Shown one piece after another: positions 46,440 through 57,962 of a DNA stretch of 64,000 nucleotides; position 1 is the stretch's first letter, and each line of letters begins with the position of its first letter. The notes below the pieces were generated by a model. It saw nothing but the letters and a program-made list of their open reading frames with translations, had not been told where the DNA came from and made no database searches. The stretch covers positions 5,191,092 through 5,255,091 of the forward strand of contig JAQFVV010000020.1 in NCBI GenBank assembly GCA_028023455.1. The letters are read 5' to 3'. The position numbers and the translations under genes are program-made. This stretch comes from Epiperipatus broadwayi. Lineage: Eukaryota > Onychophora > Udeonychophora > Euonychophora > Peripatidae.

Positions 46440-47300
46440 TACAAACCTCATTTAATTCTCTTTTTTGATTCCTATCTTTACTCTTTTGTATATTTATAGA
46501 ACAACATTTTATATTAACATTTTAGGTCTTTCTTTTAAATATCATTTTCTTATAACTATTTCCAAACATCTTTCACAAAAAATGATTTACTATCCTTTTT
46601 TCTGCCACTATTCTATTCTTAACTTTCATATCTTTTATCGTATTTGCAAGCCCAAATATAATACATCATTTTTTTATATCTGCATATAACATTACATCTT
46701 TACTTTTATCTGTATATTCTTTCCATTTATTCATTAATGAATAAACTCATTTATTTTAAATATATTTGTTTTTCTAATGAATTCATTCCAAGTGTCTAAA
46801 AATAATAATACCATTATTCTCAACAAATATTTTATCTTTAAATTAATTTCACAAACTTTATTTATTATACTAATAAATCTTCTTAATAATACCACCATTT
46901 CTTTCTGTCAAACTCATAATAATATCTGCAAAATATTGTTTTGTTCTTTTAAGGTCTTTATTTATAACTTCATTTATCTCTACAAAACACTGCAATATTA
47001 TTGTATATGTTTGCTCTTCCTAACACTATAATAATATTTAAAACTCCAATTCCTGGAAGATGGGATCCTTATATACTCTTGTCTATCCTTACTAGCTAAT
47101 ATATTTCCATACTCTCTAACTAATGAATCATCCAACAATAAAAACATTTCTTTACTTTTAGCATCCATGCATATCTTTACACTTTATAGCATATCATTCT
47201 CATTCTGTAAACCAACTTTCTCTATTACTACCTTCAAATTTATTGCTTCCAAAATTATTCCTTATACTAATGATGACAACTATTAAAAGTATTTCAGTAG
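46440..47300 (-). pseudogene. LINE reverse-transcriptase trace
   Basis: Minus strand near 46960-46900 reads DIIMSLTERNGGIIKKIY after an A or D codon, fitting the (F/Y)ADDI-x-L block and helix that follows. KDMKVKNRIVAEKRIV near 46640 lies downstream. Heavily decayed. It cannot be the same copy as the 42-44.5-kb LINE in simple order, because this block lies on the 5' side of that copy's endonuclease. Confidence 0.35.
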
Positions 47301-47575
47301 ATTATGATTTATTAATATTGTCAACATCAGGATTCAAAATTAATTTCCAAATAAAACATTTACAGTATATGGAGTATAATCTATTCTTTGGAAAAGGCAA
47401 CTAGTCAGAAAACATATATATATATACATCAAGAAGCATTACAAACAAGCTACAGAACATGGTGGAAACAATAATTCTCTCAGCCTATGACAACATGAGT
47501 TCATGATGTTTAATCAGTGTCATTCATCAAATAAAGAAATATTGACCTGAAAATAAAAAAACTAAGATATTTTTA

Positions 47576-47756
47576 TTAACAAAATATTTAATTAATATTT
47601 AATAAAGAGTGGCCGCTCCTATCTTTTAAAGTAATTAATCTTGTGTTAATATTTGTAGAGGTCCCTACTGTCACATCTAGGCACATAGTCTTAATATAAA
47701 TTACTTAGGTAATGAGTATGCGCTTAACAAAATATTTAATTAATACTTAATAAAGA
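47576..47756. mobile_element. MITE family F fragment between 33-bp direct repeats
   Basis: The 33-bp sequence starting TTAACAAAATATTTAATTAA is found at 47576-47608 and 47724-47756 with one difference. Between them, 115 bp include TAGAGGTCCCTACTGTC and ATTACTTAGGTAATGAGTAT, both family F motifs. Confidence 0.65.
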
Positions 47757-48009
47757 TCAATATAAAATAATAATACTTGAACTTTATACATTTATTTGTT
47801 TGAATATAAACAACTATATATTTAAATGTTAATTATTAATCAAGAAGTATTTCCAGATATGTACTGTTTTTCAAACACTAATTTAAATAACTTTAGCTTA
47901 TTATATATCTACTTTAATAAATCACTTTTTAAATTCAGTATGCATTTTGTGACTTACTACATATTTTAAAATATTATTCACAACAATAGCTATACTGTAT
48001 CAGACATTC

Positions 48010-48260
48010 CACTTCTTTTGAACACCAAGGTTACCATTAGGCTATTGCCGATCTAGAAATTTTAATTTACAGTGATCAAAAAGTTGATGATGATAACTGC
48101 TACCAGCTAGACTCAGGGAGAGAAAGAGATCTTTAACATTGTTCAAACAATTGAGGGACAGGACACAGAATGAAACATTTGCCAACAAGTAAAATAAGTA
48201 TAAAATTTGTAAAGTTTATTAAATTCAAAAATTATTAGTTTAAAATAAATATAAGTCAAA
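48010..48260 (-). repeat. Diverged relative of the 22.2-kb element end
   Basis: TTTACAGTGATCAAAAAGTT, GATGATGATAACTGC, CTAGACTCAGGGAGAGAAAG and CAAACAATTGAGGGACA match, inverted, the last 350 bp of the promoter-bearing element at 24.0-24.35 kb. Confidence 0.65.
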
Positions 48261-48276
48261 GGAAAAATATAAACAT

Positions 48277-48645
48277 TTGACCCAATTCTGCAAACCTATT
48301 GGTCACAGAGCCCAAGTGAATATTGTAGCAGTAAACACTTTAGCAGATCATTTTGTTTTTGCACCTAAGCTTAAAGAGAATTACAATTTCTTCCTGCCAA
48401 CAATTTATCTAAACAAATGCCACTTTCCTTTATTTAGAGATTTTAAAAAAAAGATCTTGTATGGAAATCAACAAACAGTGCAGAGTGATCTTTCCCTAAA
48501 ACATGGTAAAATATTGGGACATAATAGGAATATCATATGCCTGCAAATACTTTTAAGAAATCATGTAAATATGACCCTTAAGGTTAACTCCACACAAGCA
48601 AAGAGAAGAGATTACAATTTTCAAAGAGAAATTAATTTATTTTGA
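48277..48645 (+). CDS. Unassigned 122-codon open frame
   Basis: A long frame for this DNA with mixed composition (start MTQFCKPIGHRAQVNIVAVN, end DYNFQREINLF), basic and without a membrane segment or known motif. It lies beside a repeat related to the 22.2-kb element, so it may be part of that repeat and meaningless as protein. No splice or promoter signal decides. Kept because of its length only. Confidence 0.15.
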   Translation: MTQFCKPIGHRAQVNIVAVNTLADHFVFAPKLKENYNFFLPTIYLNKCHFPLFRDFKKKILYGNQQTVQSDLSLKHGKILGHNRNIICLQILLRNHVNMTLKVNSTQAKRRDYNFQREINLF

Positions 48646-48687
48646 AATAATTAAAATACAATTATTTGAAAACCAGGCACAAACCTG

Positions 48688-49148
48688 GGAGCTTAATTGT
48701 AAATATAGGGGATTTGAACTCGGACTTTCAAGCATCCATCAACTATCCATCCTATCTCATACAACTGATACACATGACCACCCACATGTAGAAAAAAATA
48801 ATCACCAATATAAGTATTTCATGCTAAACCAGCACTCATCTGTTGGTCCAGATTATCATCTCCCACATATATATATATAATCAATGCTCAGTTTATATTA
48901 AGATAGCAAATATTCATACTTTAATGAACAGGCTTCAAACTACTCCAACTCTTTAGCCATCCATACCAATGAAAATCTGATGATGGATAGCCCAAATTCT
49001 ATGCTGATGCCAATATTTTTGCCATGCCCATGTTGACCTCAAGTCAGTCTGACCCCTCATGTATAAGACCTTATCCATTTAAATACATAGAAGAAGGATG
49101 GGCAGAATACAAGGCACTCTTCACATATTTGGAGCTTAATGTAAATAT
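48688..49148 (-). mobile_element. Family E interspersed repeat, full copy with 18-bp TSD
   Basis: GGAGCTTAATTGTAAATAT (48688-48706) and GGAGCTTAATGTAAATAT (49131-49148) flank 424 bp that match the 27.2-27.6-kb repeat in inverted orientation. On the minus strand it runs from AAATATGTGAAGAGTGCCTT through TGACTTGAGGTCAACATGGG and GTTTAGCATGAAATACTTAT to CCGAGTTCAAATCCCCTATA, a tRNA B-box-like 3' end. No frame. The duplication length fits LINE-driven insertion. Confidence 0.85.
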
Positions 49149-50168
49149 TAAAAAATAAAAATATTAAATTGATACAATCTAATAAAATATTTTTAAAAGT
49201 CTATTTTTTTTATTCTGTGCATCACAATATGTAAAGATATGAGTCCAATAATCTGTAAGATAAAAAAAAAACTTAAATTATTTAATACTACTTTATTGTA
49301 TTACAGGTAATGAGATTATAACATTTCAATATATATAAATAAAAAAAGTGAAAATGCTTTAAATAACCCACTTTAATATAAAGATCCTTTCTAAGAACCC
49401 CTAACAAAGAACAATAAAGATTTTGCTTATTATATATGCTAATTGCTAGATGATAAACTTTATTTTGGAGAATTTAAATCTTTGTTTTTATCTCCAGCTA
49501 AAAATATCTAGGTACCCACTTCAACAATTTGCATATGGTCCAATTAATTGAAGAAAAAAATAGTAAGTGGGTTTAAAACATGAAAAAATTCTAAATTGTA
49601 CCTGACCCAGATTTAACTTCTGTCATGCACATGGCAAGAAAATGAGTTATATTTTCTCTTTACTTCTTGATGTGTTATGCATTAATTGTATATATTTATG
49701 TAATAGTATTTAATACAGTATTCATTATTCACTTTTTATAATGCTGTAAATTTGATTTATTTCTTAATAATATTTCCTTACAGTATATGACAATATATTT
49801 AATACACCTTTTAATATAAAATTACATATAATAAAATAGGTAATACATTATTTATATTACTCTATATATCTACATTCACAAGAGTGGCAACTTTTCTTAT
49901 GCAAATGTAAATTTAACTTTCAAGTGTTTGGATGCCATTGAAAGAAAAGCTTATTATAAATATGTTTTGAATCAAGTTTAATGTTTTCAATACCTGTTAA
50001 TGGCCTCATATTTATGGCAATGCATTTATAGATTATATATAATACAACTGTATTTTAATAAAAACAAGAAATATACATATATAATTTTTAACAACTTTAT
50101 AAATATTAACTTTATTGTTGTTTTTTTTTAATATTATTTTTAACGTAAATCTTTATATACAATACTGT
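49149..50168. other. AT-rich DNA, no gene seen
   Basis: No supported feature before the RTE element. Confidence 0.55.
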
Positions 50169-50506
50169 ATATATTTTATTGGCTGCAGAAAGGAATTTGC
50201 TATTAACTGAAAGGAGACCCTTTGATTCCTCTTGGAGGCCTTAAAGGAACCGAGCAGGGCAAATTCCTAATGTCCACTCCATACGTTCTTGTCGTTGCAG
50301 CTGTTATTACTATGTGATTATTCATATAGTATACAAACATGGATGGGCTGCTCACCAACATGCATTAGCCAGTGTGGTGAGTTTATTGGCTTTTTACCTC
50401 TGAGTTTAAGATCAAGAAACACCATGGTCTTTCTTTTCAGTGCCTGATAAGGCAGAATGAATGTTTGTGTAAATGATAAATATTTTTCCAATACATATAT
50501 ACAATT

Positions 50507-51652
50507 ATGACAGACAAAAATAAAGCATGGCCCTTATTCCCAGGAAGCTGTAAAGTCACCAACCAAGGCAGCGGTTGGTGGCCGAAGGTGGAGGGTGCTA
50601 AGAATCCCCTGATTGTGGACCCAGGCTGCCATTTGATGACGACTTTTTATTTAGGTACTTACAACTGCAGATCACTTTCAAGTGAAGGAAGATTGCAAGA
50701 ATTAGAAGAAGAACTGTCTTATATTAAATGGGACATTATTGGACTTTGTGAAGTTAGAAGAAAAGGAGAAGAAACAATTGATTTAAAAAGTGGACATATA
50801 CTTTATTATAAAGGTACACATATTGGAAATACAAGTGGAGTAGGATTCATTATAAATAAAAAGTGGAAGAACAATATTGTGGAGATTGATGGTGTATCGG
50901 ACAGAGTGGCAAGATTAGTTATACAACTTAATAGCAGATACCAAATGCAGATAATACAGGTTTATGCCCCAATAAGTTCTCATAGCGATGAAGTAGTAGA
51001 AGATTTTTATATGGATGTACAAAAGGCTTTTGATCAGAGTAAACAACATTTTAAAATTGTTATGGGAGACTTTAATGCTAGAATTGGTAGACAAATGAAA
51101 GATGAAATTGCTGTAGGTAATTTTGGTTATGGTAATAAAAATGAGAGAGGACATAGACTTGTGGAGTTTGCAGAAAAAGAAAAACTTTATATTATGAATT
51201 CATTTTTTGAGAAAAATGTTAAAAGGAAATGGACATGGAAGCATCCAAATGAAGGTACAGCAGAATTGGATTATATTTTGACTAACAGAAAATACATATT
51301 ACAAGATTGTAATGTTCTTAATAAATTTAATACAGGAAGTGATCATCGATTAGTAAGGTGTAAGTTACGTGTTAATGTAAAACTAGAAAGACAAAAATTA
51401 TTAAGAAAAACAATATTTACAGTTGATATTCCTAATCTTCAGAAACATTCTAATGAATTTAAATTAGAACTTACAAATAGGTTTCAAGTGGTAGGAGATT
51501 TTGAACATGATACAGATTTGAATGAAATTAATATGAAAATAACTGATACACTTTTAAAAACTGCAACAAACATAGCTGGTAGAAAAAAGCAGCAATTGAC
51601 TAATAAAATTTCTACTGAGACTAGAGAATTTATGAAGAAAGAAGGAATATGA
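50507..51652 (+). pseudogene. RTE AP-endonuclease half of the polyprotein (381 codons)
   Basis: Encodes the nuclease that nicks target DNA to prime reverse transcription. Motifs in order: TYNCRSL (catalytic Asn53), IIGLCEVR (Glu82), VYAPIS (152-157), GDFNARIG (Asp188, Asn190), LDYILTNRK (Asp255) and GSDHRLV (Asp279, His280). All catalytic positions are present. The stop (ATGA overlap with the next frame at 51649) arises from a one-base loss near 51640: copies A and C read through this point in one frame. Start ATG is the first in frame after the leader; copy A has ATA there, so the true start could be another codon. Confidence 0.9.
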
Positions 51653-52656
51653 AGATATACAAAAATGATGTATTAAAAAGAATTGAATATCTCAAATTTT
51701 GTAAAATGGTATGGAAAAGAGTTGAAAATGATATAAGAAAGTATTACTGTGAAATAGCAAGGAAAGCTGTAGAAGAAAATAAAAGTCTCAAAAATGTTAA
51801 ACAACATTTTGGTATTGGTAGGAAATTTATATCTGTAATAAGAAAAAAAGATGGAATTATTACTAAAAAGAGAGATGACATCATGAAATTGGTAGAAGAT
51901 TTTTATCAAGAATTATATAGTAATAAAGAACAAGTACCTCCTATATCTATTACATCTTCCGAATTGCCCAGAATTTTAAATGAAGAAGTGAGACATGCAA
52001 TTAAGTGTATGAAGAAAGGAAAGGCTCCAGGAAATGATGGAATTATAATTGATATATTAAAAGAAGCAGGTGAAGAAATAGAAACAATTTTAGCAAAGTT
52101 ATATACCAAATGTCTAAATGATAAAGATGTACCAGAAGATTTGAAGAATGCAGTAATAATATTAATATTTAAAAAAGGTGATAAAGAAGATATTAGAAAT
52201 TACAGACCTATCAGCCTTTTATCAGTTTTATATAAAATTTTTACCAAGATAATTACAACTTGTCTACAGAGAACTTTGGATTTCCACCAACCAAGAGAAC
52301 AAGCTGGATTTAAAAGTGGTTTTAATACAATAGATCATATCCAGGTATTGAGAAAAGTCATAGAAAGGACAAACGAATATGAGTTGTCATTATGTTTTGG
52401 ATTTGTAGATTATGAAAAGGCATTCGATTCTATACACATTTCTTCAGTGATTAAAGCATTGGATCATCAAGGTATAGATCCAGGATATTGTCATATTTTA
52501 AAGAATATTTATAAAAATGCAACAGCCACAATTAGATTATATAATGATACTGGAAAAATCAACACTGAGAAAGGTGTAAGACAAGGTGACTCCATATCTC
52601 CAACTCTTTACAGCAGTGCTGCAAGAAGTATTTTGTGGATTAAAATGAGAAACTAA
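51649..52656 (+). pseudogene. RTE reverse transcriptase core (335 codons, shifted frame)
   Basis: Continues the polyprotein in frame +1 relative to the endonuclease. Residues 126-131 APGNDG, 184-196 NYRPISLLSVLYK, 218-226 QAGFKSGFN, 252-260 VDYEKAFDS with the first catalytic aspartate, and 309-318 GVRQGDSISP. The frame is lost again near 52595, shortly after QGDSISP: in the original frame, with the next segment, copy A reads on smoothly to FADD. The part after TLYSS is therefore out-of-frame translation. Confidence 0.9.
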
Positions 52657-53461
52657 AGGAGTGAAAGTAAATGGAGAGTATTTAAGTCATTTAGATTTCG
52701 CAGATGATGTAGTTGTTTTTGCAAATAATGCTTCAGAGCTGCAGAAAATGTTGCAGGAGTTAGCAGATGAAAGTAGAAAAGTAGGACTAAAGATAGATGT
52801 TAAAAAGACTAAAGTAATGTTTAATCGATTTGCTCAAAATATGAAAATAAAGATTGATTATGAAGAATTAGAAGAAGTTAACAGTTATAAATACCTTGGG
52901 CAGATTATTAATTCAGATGGAAACATAATGGAGGAAATTAATCATAGAATTAAACTTGGTTGGAGTGCTTTTGGTAGAAATAACTTGATACTAAAAGGAA
53001 ATATGCCTATGTGTTTGAAAAGGATGGTTTTTAACAAATGTGTTTTACCAGTTCTTACTTATGGATCTGAGACTTGGACACTTAATGGAAGAGCAATACA
53101 GAGACTTTAGACCACTCAAAGGAGTATGGAGAGATGTATGTTGGGAGTAACAAGAAGAGATCGAAAACGCAATGTATGGGTAAGACAACAAACAGGTGTT
53201 ACTGACCTTATTGAAAAAATTAAAAGATTGAAATGGAGTTGGGCTGGACATATTGCTAGAAGAGATGATAATAGATGGACAATTGAAATTTTAAACTGGA
53301 TTCCAAGAGATTGTAAAAGACCCAGAAAGAGACCACATGTGAGATGGATGGATGAAGTAAGAAAATGTGCAGGGGTGTTGTGGAGAAGAGAAGCTAAAGA
53401 TCGGAGAAGATGGATTAAACTTGGAGAGACCTTCATCCTGCAGTGGATTGATAATGGTTGA
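52657..53461 (+). pseudogene. RTE polymerase C-terminal part with FADD motif
   Basis: Back in the endonuclease frame. TGA at 52646-52648 replaces the tryptophan codon seen in copy A, then VNGEYLSHLDFADDVVVFAN carries the catalytic FADD, followed by YLGQIINSDGN and RNLILKGN-type thumb sequence. TAG at 53108-53110 replaces a glutamine codon (CAA in copy A); the same frame then continues from TTQRSMERCMLGVTRRDRK through GHIARRDDNRW to WIKLGETFILQW and ends at TGA 53459-53461. The C-terminal block GHI-x-R with WT and RP-x-x-R is typical of RTE elements. Confidence 0.88.
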
Positions 53462-53786
53462 TGATGATGATGATATATTTTATTCTTTCTATTTATATAA
53501 CTTTTAATCAAGACTGCTGTGTGTGGGTGTGCAAGTTGTGCAGGACACAAAAATGCTTTATCAATGGGGGTGCCATGTCACATTAATGAATAACATTTAT
53601 GTATAAATGAAAATGTTTAGATTTCCAAATCATTCCATTGTTAGAAAAATATTTTGATTGTAAATATTTTTTATTTAAATATGAAAGGATTATTATTTTA
53701 TTTAGACTTGTGATAATTGCTTAAAATATATTACACATTATATATTCTGCCATTGTGCTAAGTTGAACAAAATTTACATGTAATAA

Positions 53787-53915
53787 GCTTATGGTTTAAA
53801 GACCTGTAGAGGTCCCTACTATCGCATTTTTAAACGCATGTGATTGAAGCTACAGCCTTAATGAATATTATTTACGTAATGAATGTGCGTTTAAATAAAT
53901 TTATAATTACATGTA
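53787..53915 (-). repeat. MITE family F, half element
   Basis: AAGACCTGTAGAGGTCCCTA, CTACAGCCTTAATGAATATT and ATGAATGTGCGTTTAAATAA match the right half of the 38.5-kb copy. Confidence 0.75.
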
Positions 53916-55040
53916 AATGAAAATGTTAAGATTTCTGAAACATTTTAAGGTAAATATTCTAGTTTATATAAAAATGATGCATTACCATTAATATTTTTTT
54001 CAAAAATAAACTTATTTAAAAAATATCTCCTCAATAATTACAATAATTTTATAGTACATTAGATAAGAATTGTATAGTAGGCCATTATCAAACATATAAT
54101 AATATTTCTTTTTCAACGTAGAAATAGTGTCAGGCTCTATTGGTTTAGACCATGAGATAAATTCTAGTGCTGCCTCAAATATATATATATATTTAATATT
54201 GAAAGTATCTTTTTGTTTTAGTAAGATAATTTTTTTTTAAATGCTATTATTTTTTACACATTTTTCTAATCTGCTTTTTTTTTTTAATTTGCACCATCAT
54301 GGAATTTATTACCTAGCTAAAACTCATAAATGATCCATAATATTATCCCAAATATAATAGAAAATTGTTGTTTTTGATTGTACATGACAGTTTAATTCAA
54401 GGAAAATAAAATTAGGAACAATTAATTTTTAAAAAAAGATATATATCAAAGTATTTATTTCTTAACAAACTTCATTGCATCGAATATCCATATTATTTAA
54501 TGCCAATCTGTTGAATGTAATTATGTAACATCATTTGAAAGCTCTTCTAAATAATCTCACTTTAAACATTGTAATGTAGTGGAACAAATCAATCGTCTGA
54601 TTTTTTTAGAATAACCCAGCATAACCTAACATTAAAATGAAATGCAAATGCATGTAATAGCTTCTAAAAATGCTCCAAATAACAATGTAATACGAAAATT
54701 TAAAATGTTAGATTGAAAAGTATAAATTATAGTATGTATAATGATTAAATTATTATTAGTAGTATCACACAACTAATAATTTAATCATCTTACACAAGCA
54801 CATTAAAAATAAATCTAGATACTTTATTATTCAACATTAGAGAATCTAAATTAAGTTATGCATGAGAAATAACGAATTAATATTTGTAGTAACTAACTGG
54901 TTAACAAACTAATTGACATGCAGGTTAAAGTTCACCTAATAATCTGTTATTGGAATCTAAGAGTTATGTCAGTTTTATTGTAACTATTGTACTCCAAAAA
55001 AGATAATATTGACAAATCAGTATCTAAGAAATAAAAAAAG
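53916..55040. other. AT-rich DNA, no gene seen
   Basis: AT microsatellite near 54180 and a possible tRNA-like remnant near 54130-54175. No frame. Confidence 0.5.
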
Positions 55041-55064
55041 ACTTGTCTTTTCTTTTTGCAATAG

Positions 55065-55151
55065 GGAATGGAGCTTCAAGAACATGTAGACTTTGAAGAT
55101 GAAACAAATGAAAAGTCATTGGATGTCATATGGCAGAGAATCAGATATTAG
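55065..55151 (+). CDS. Possible terminal coding exon
   Basis: A pyrimidine-rich tract (CTTGTCTTTTCTTTTTGCAATAG in two parts, ending at 55064) has the form of a splice acceptor. It is followed by a frame reading GMELQEHVDFEDETNEKSLD and VIWQRIRY before TAG at 55149, with acidic, mixed composition unlike the flanks. AATAAA-like signals follow about 350 bases downstream (55499). No upstream exon can be identified in sequence alone, and I recognise no family. Confidence 0.3.
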   Translation, partial: GMELQEHVDFEDETNEKSLDVIWQRIRY

Positions 55152-56060
55152 ATATAAATAATGAGTCCTAAAGGTTACTATGATCTTATGTTTTTTATGT
55201 CCAACAGAGCTGCATAGATTGTAAAGATAGGTAAATTAGAAATAGAATTACAAATATAAATTTATATATATATATCAGATTTCCTAAATTTGTAACTTAC
55301 ATTATATGAGTATATTTAATTCCAAATATGTATATTAATTCCATTGTATATATAATTAATTGTTTGCATTAATGTTAAATTACTCCTTTTGTTATTAATC
55401 ATTGTATCCTGTGTGTATTTCTTATTCTGCTTGTAAAAGATTTATATTCATTTATTCCAATCTCTCCACTTTGAGGATACAATGAAGACTACATATCAAA
55501 TAAATTATCTGAAGCTTAAAACAGGGAAGTTGAAGAAAGTTGTAATTCTGATAGTGAAAAACTGAAACTTCTGATTTTACATTAAATTTTAACGTTTACA
55601 ATCCAGACATTTGGTCAAAAATTATGAACATAAAAATTAGTTGAAATTTTTATATTGGTCGGATAGTTAATAAGGATTTTTCTAAAGATGAATCTGGTCA
55701 CAAGTTTTCAGAAGAATATTATCATTATTTACCACATGGATAGAACAATTTTAGAAGTTATTTTGTAACTACGAAAGCCCGAAGAGTTAATATGTACATA
55801 AAAAGATAAAAGTGTTAAAAAATTAAATAATTATAATTTTTTAATGTTTTATTGTTTCCATATCTTTTGTTAAATAAAATTTTGTAGAATTCATTTTGTT
55901 TTAAATTTACAAATTTTGTTTCAAGGCATTGGGAGGGGGGGGGATGCATTGGAATTTATCTTGCACAAAGGTGCCTTTTACTTACAGAGTGGTTCTGCCT
56001 TTAACCTTTTATTTACTATTAAATTAATTTATATTTACCATTTAATCTTTTTTTTTCTTT
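55152..56060. other. No gene; AT-rich, possible 3' untranslated region at its start
   Basis: No repeat or frame recognised; a G run lies at 55934. Confidence 0.4.
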
Positions 56061-56066
56061 TTTTTT

Positions 56067-56152
56067 ATGGGTCAAAGCGTTGATCGGGAAGCGAACCTGG
56101 GCCAGCTGCTTAGAAGGCAGCTACACTAACCAGAAGGCCACCAACGCTTGAC
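56067..56152 (-). mobile_element. tRNA-Gly-derived SINE
   Basis: Minus strand: GTCAAGCGTTGGTGGCC, AGCTGCCTTCTAAGCAGC (anticodon loop mutated from CC to CT), CCAGGTTCGCTTCCCGA, closing TCAACGCTTTGACCCATAAA with an A tail (T run at left). Confidence 0.85.
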
Positions 56153-56565
56153 TAAACTATTTTATTATAATTTTATTTATAAATAATATAAATGCTCTGT
56201 TCAATTCATTGCAGCATTAAAATGATAGACTTGCTATGAAGAATGTATATAAAATTTAAAATAATCAGTTTACAATAAAGTTGAAACAAACAACTCTCTA
56301 CAAATAAAATAAATAAATTAATATATCAATCCAGCTTTCATTCCTTAATGGAACCTTATCAAGATTATTTTTTTTACAAAATCACATGACCAGCAATTCT
56401 AATGCAACTCCATTCAATGAACATTATTTACATTACATTAAAATAAATATAATTATTAAAATAGATATATGTACATAAAGATGATTAAACTTATTACAAT
56501 CCCCCTTTTATAATATACACATTTAGAAAACAATCTAATAAATATAGTTTTACTTCTCAATATTC

Positions 56566-56880
56566 TGTAACAAAAAACACTTATTTATAATTGTTAATAA
56601 AGAAGAATATATAAATCATTATTAAAGTTTATCGGCTTAACGTTTTCGAGGATCCATGCCTCATATTCATACTATTAATAGGAAAGATGCTTTGAAATCT
56701 CAAAGAAATGGGCTACGTAATACTAGCTTATTTGAATATCTGCATATATTTTACTAGACATTTTATGAAGGCTATGAATATGAGGCATGGATCCTCAAAA
56801 ACATTAAGCCGATAAACTTTAATAATAAATTTATATATTCTTCTTTATTAACAATTATAAATAAGTGTTTTTTGTTACAA
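56566..56880. mobile_element. Foldback element with 108-bp arms
   Basis: Left arm 56566-56673 and right arm 56773-56880 are almost perfect inverted copies (TGTAACAAAAAACACTTATT ... GATCCATGCCTCATATTCAT). Loop about 100 bp. AAACAATCTAA occurs just outside both sides but not symmetrically. Confidence 0.85.
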
Positions 56881-56984
56881 AACAATCTAAAAAAATATTT
56901 TAAATTATAATTCTAAAGTTTCCAATAATCTAACAATTCCCATTTCCACCCTAATTGTGCTGGACCTTTAACCCTGTTTACACA

Positions 56985-57935
56985 TTTGTTTAAATTTTCT
57001 TGAATATACAAATTTTCATAACATTTTTTTTCCTTACAATTTTAACATACTTTATTAGCTGAATATTTTTTACACTATTCATTTTATATCCAGTATCCAA
57101 TAAATGTATTAATGGCCCTGATATTATTATATTCTTTCTGTTAATCACCCTATCATTCTCCTTACCTCTTTTAGTGGCAGTCTTTTCTGTCTGACCTATA
57201 TATATATAATATTGCAAATTCCCAACTAATTTTATAAACTAACCCTACCTATTTTTAATATTGTATTACTCATCTTTTTTGCATTACAAATCCATTTCCC
57301 TAAAGATTTACTATTTTTCCATACTCTTTTAATATCATCAGGTAACTTTTCTTTTATCAATGTTTTGTATAAATGTTCTGAATATAGAACCGAAACCCAC
57401 TTCCTATTTGCATACACATGCCTTACACTATCTTTGTATTATTATTATTTCTAAAAATCTTTTTAATATATTTTCTTTTATAGCCCATATTAACATAATA
57501 TTTCTCAACTTCCAATTTCAGTTCAAATGCCTCATTTTCATTTAATGTTAGCCTATCATTTTTTAACTTGAATCCTTTCATTACAGCTATTTTGTGAGAC
57601 CATGATATGAATTTGGATTAGTTATACCTATTTTTTCTTTATTCTTAATATAATGTTTAATAAGTATTTCATCATTAATTACTTTTCTTAAAAATATTTA
57701 AATACTTTAATCCCTTTTTCTATTTTCCATTGTAAACTTAATATTGTATTTATTATTGTTCAATTTTTTAAATGTATTAACAATACTTCCACTATTACCT
57801 ATTATAATTATATCATTAACATATCTATGATATTTTATAACTTTATATATATATACCTACCAATTATATTTTCCTCTATATAGTCAATCATAACTGATGA
57901 CAAAATCCCACTAATAGAGCAACCCAAAATCCATG
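56985..57935 (-). pseudogene. Penelope-like element: RT end, linker and GIY-YIG remnant
   Basis: Minus strand, 5' to 3': from GCSISGILSSVMIDYIEENI-like sequence at 57930 (the MGSPIS-type block of Penelope RT) through a decayed YVDD region near 57820; then the frame 57417-57232 with WVSVLYSEHLYKTLIKEKLP and DDIKRVWKNSK (thumb and linker); then 57217-56990 with YYIYIGQTEKTATKRGKEND, a good GIY-YIG signature (YIGQT then R), and LLDTGYKM. Frameshifts separate the parts. Presumed to be a 5'-truncated copy. Confidence 0.75.
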
Positions 57936-57962
57936 CTGTTATATTCTAAAATTCTTCATTAC

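Larger units (their letters stand above)
50169..53484 (+). mobile_element. Full-length RTE-type LINE, copy E, 12-bp TSD
   Basis: ATATATTTTATT at 50169-50180 and 53473-53484 flanks a 3292-bp element: a leader of about 325 bp, one long endonuclease-reverse transcriptase frame (broken by four lesions) and a very short 3' end of TGATGA repeats, the hallmark of the RTE clade, which lacks a poly-A tail. Relatives at 10.2, 17.6, 20.9, 21.5, 26.2 and 26.8 kb make this the dominant autonomous family of the window. This is the youngest-looking copy. Confidence 0.92.

Noticed and set aside
46465-47031. Plus-strand hydrophobic frames as membrane proteins
   Set aside because: They are T-rich antisense of a decayed LINE; the hydrophobicity comes from base composition.
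53116-53550. 144-codon minus-strand frame
   Set aside because: Antisense shadow of the RTE C-terminal coding region.
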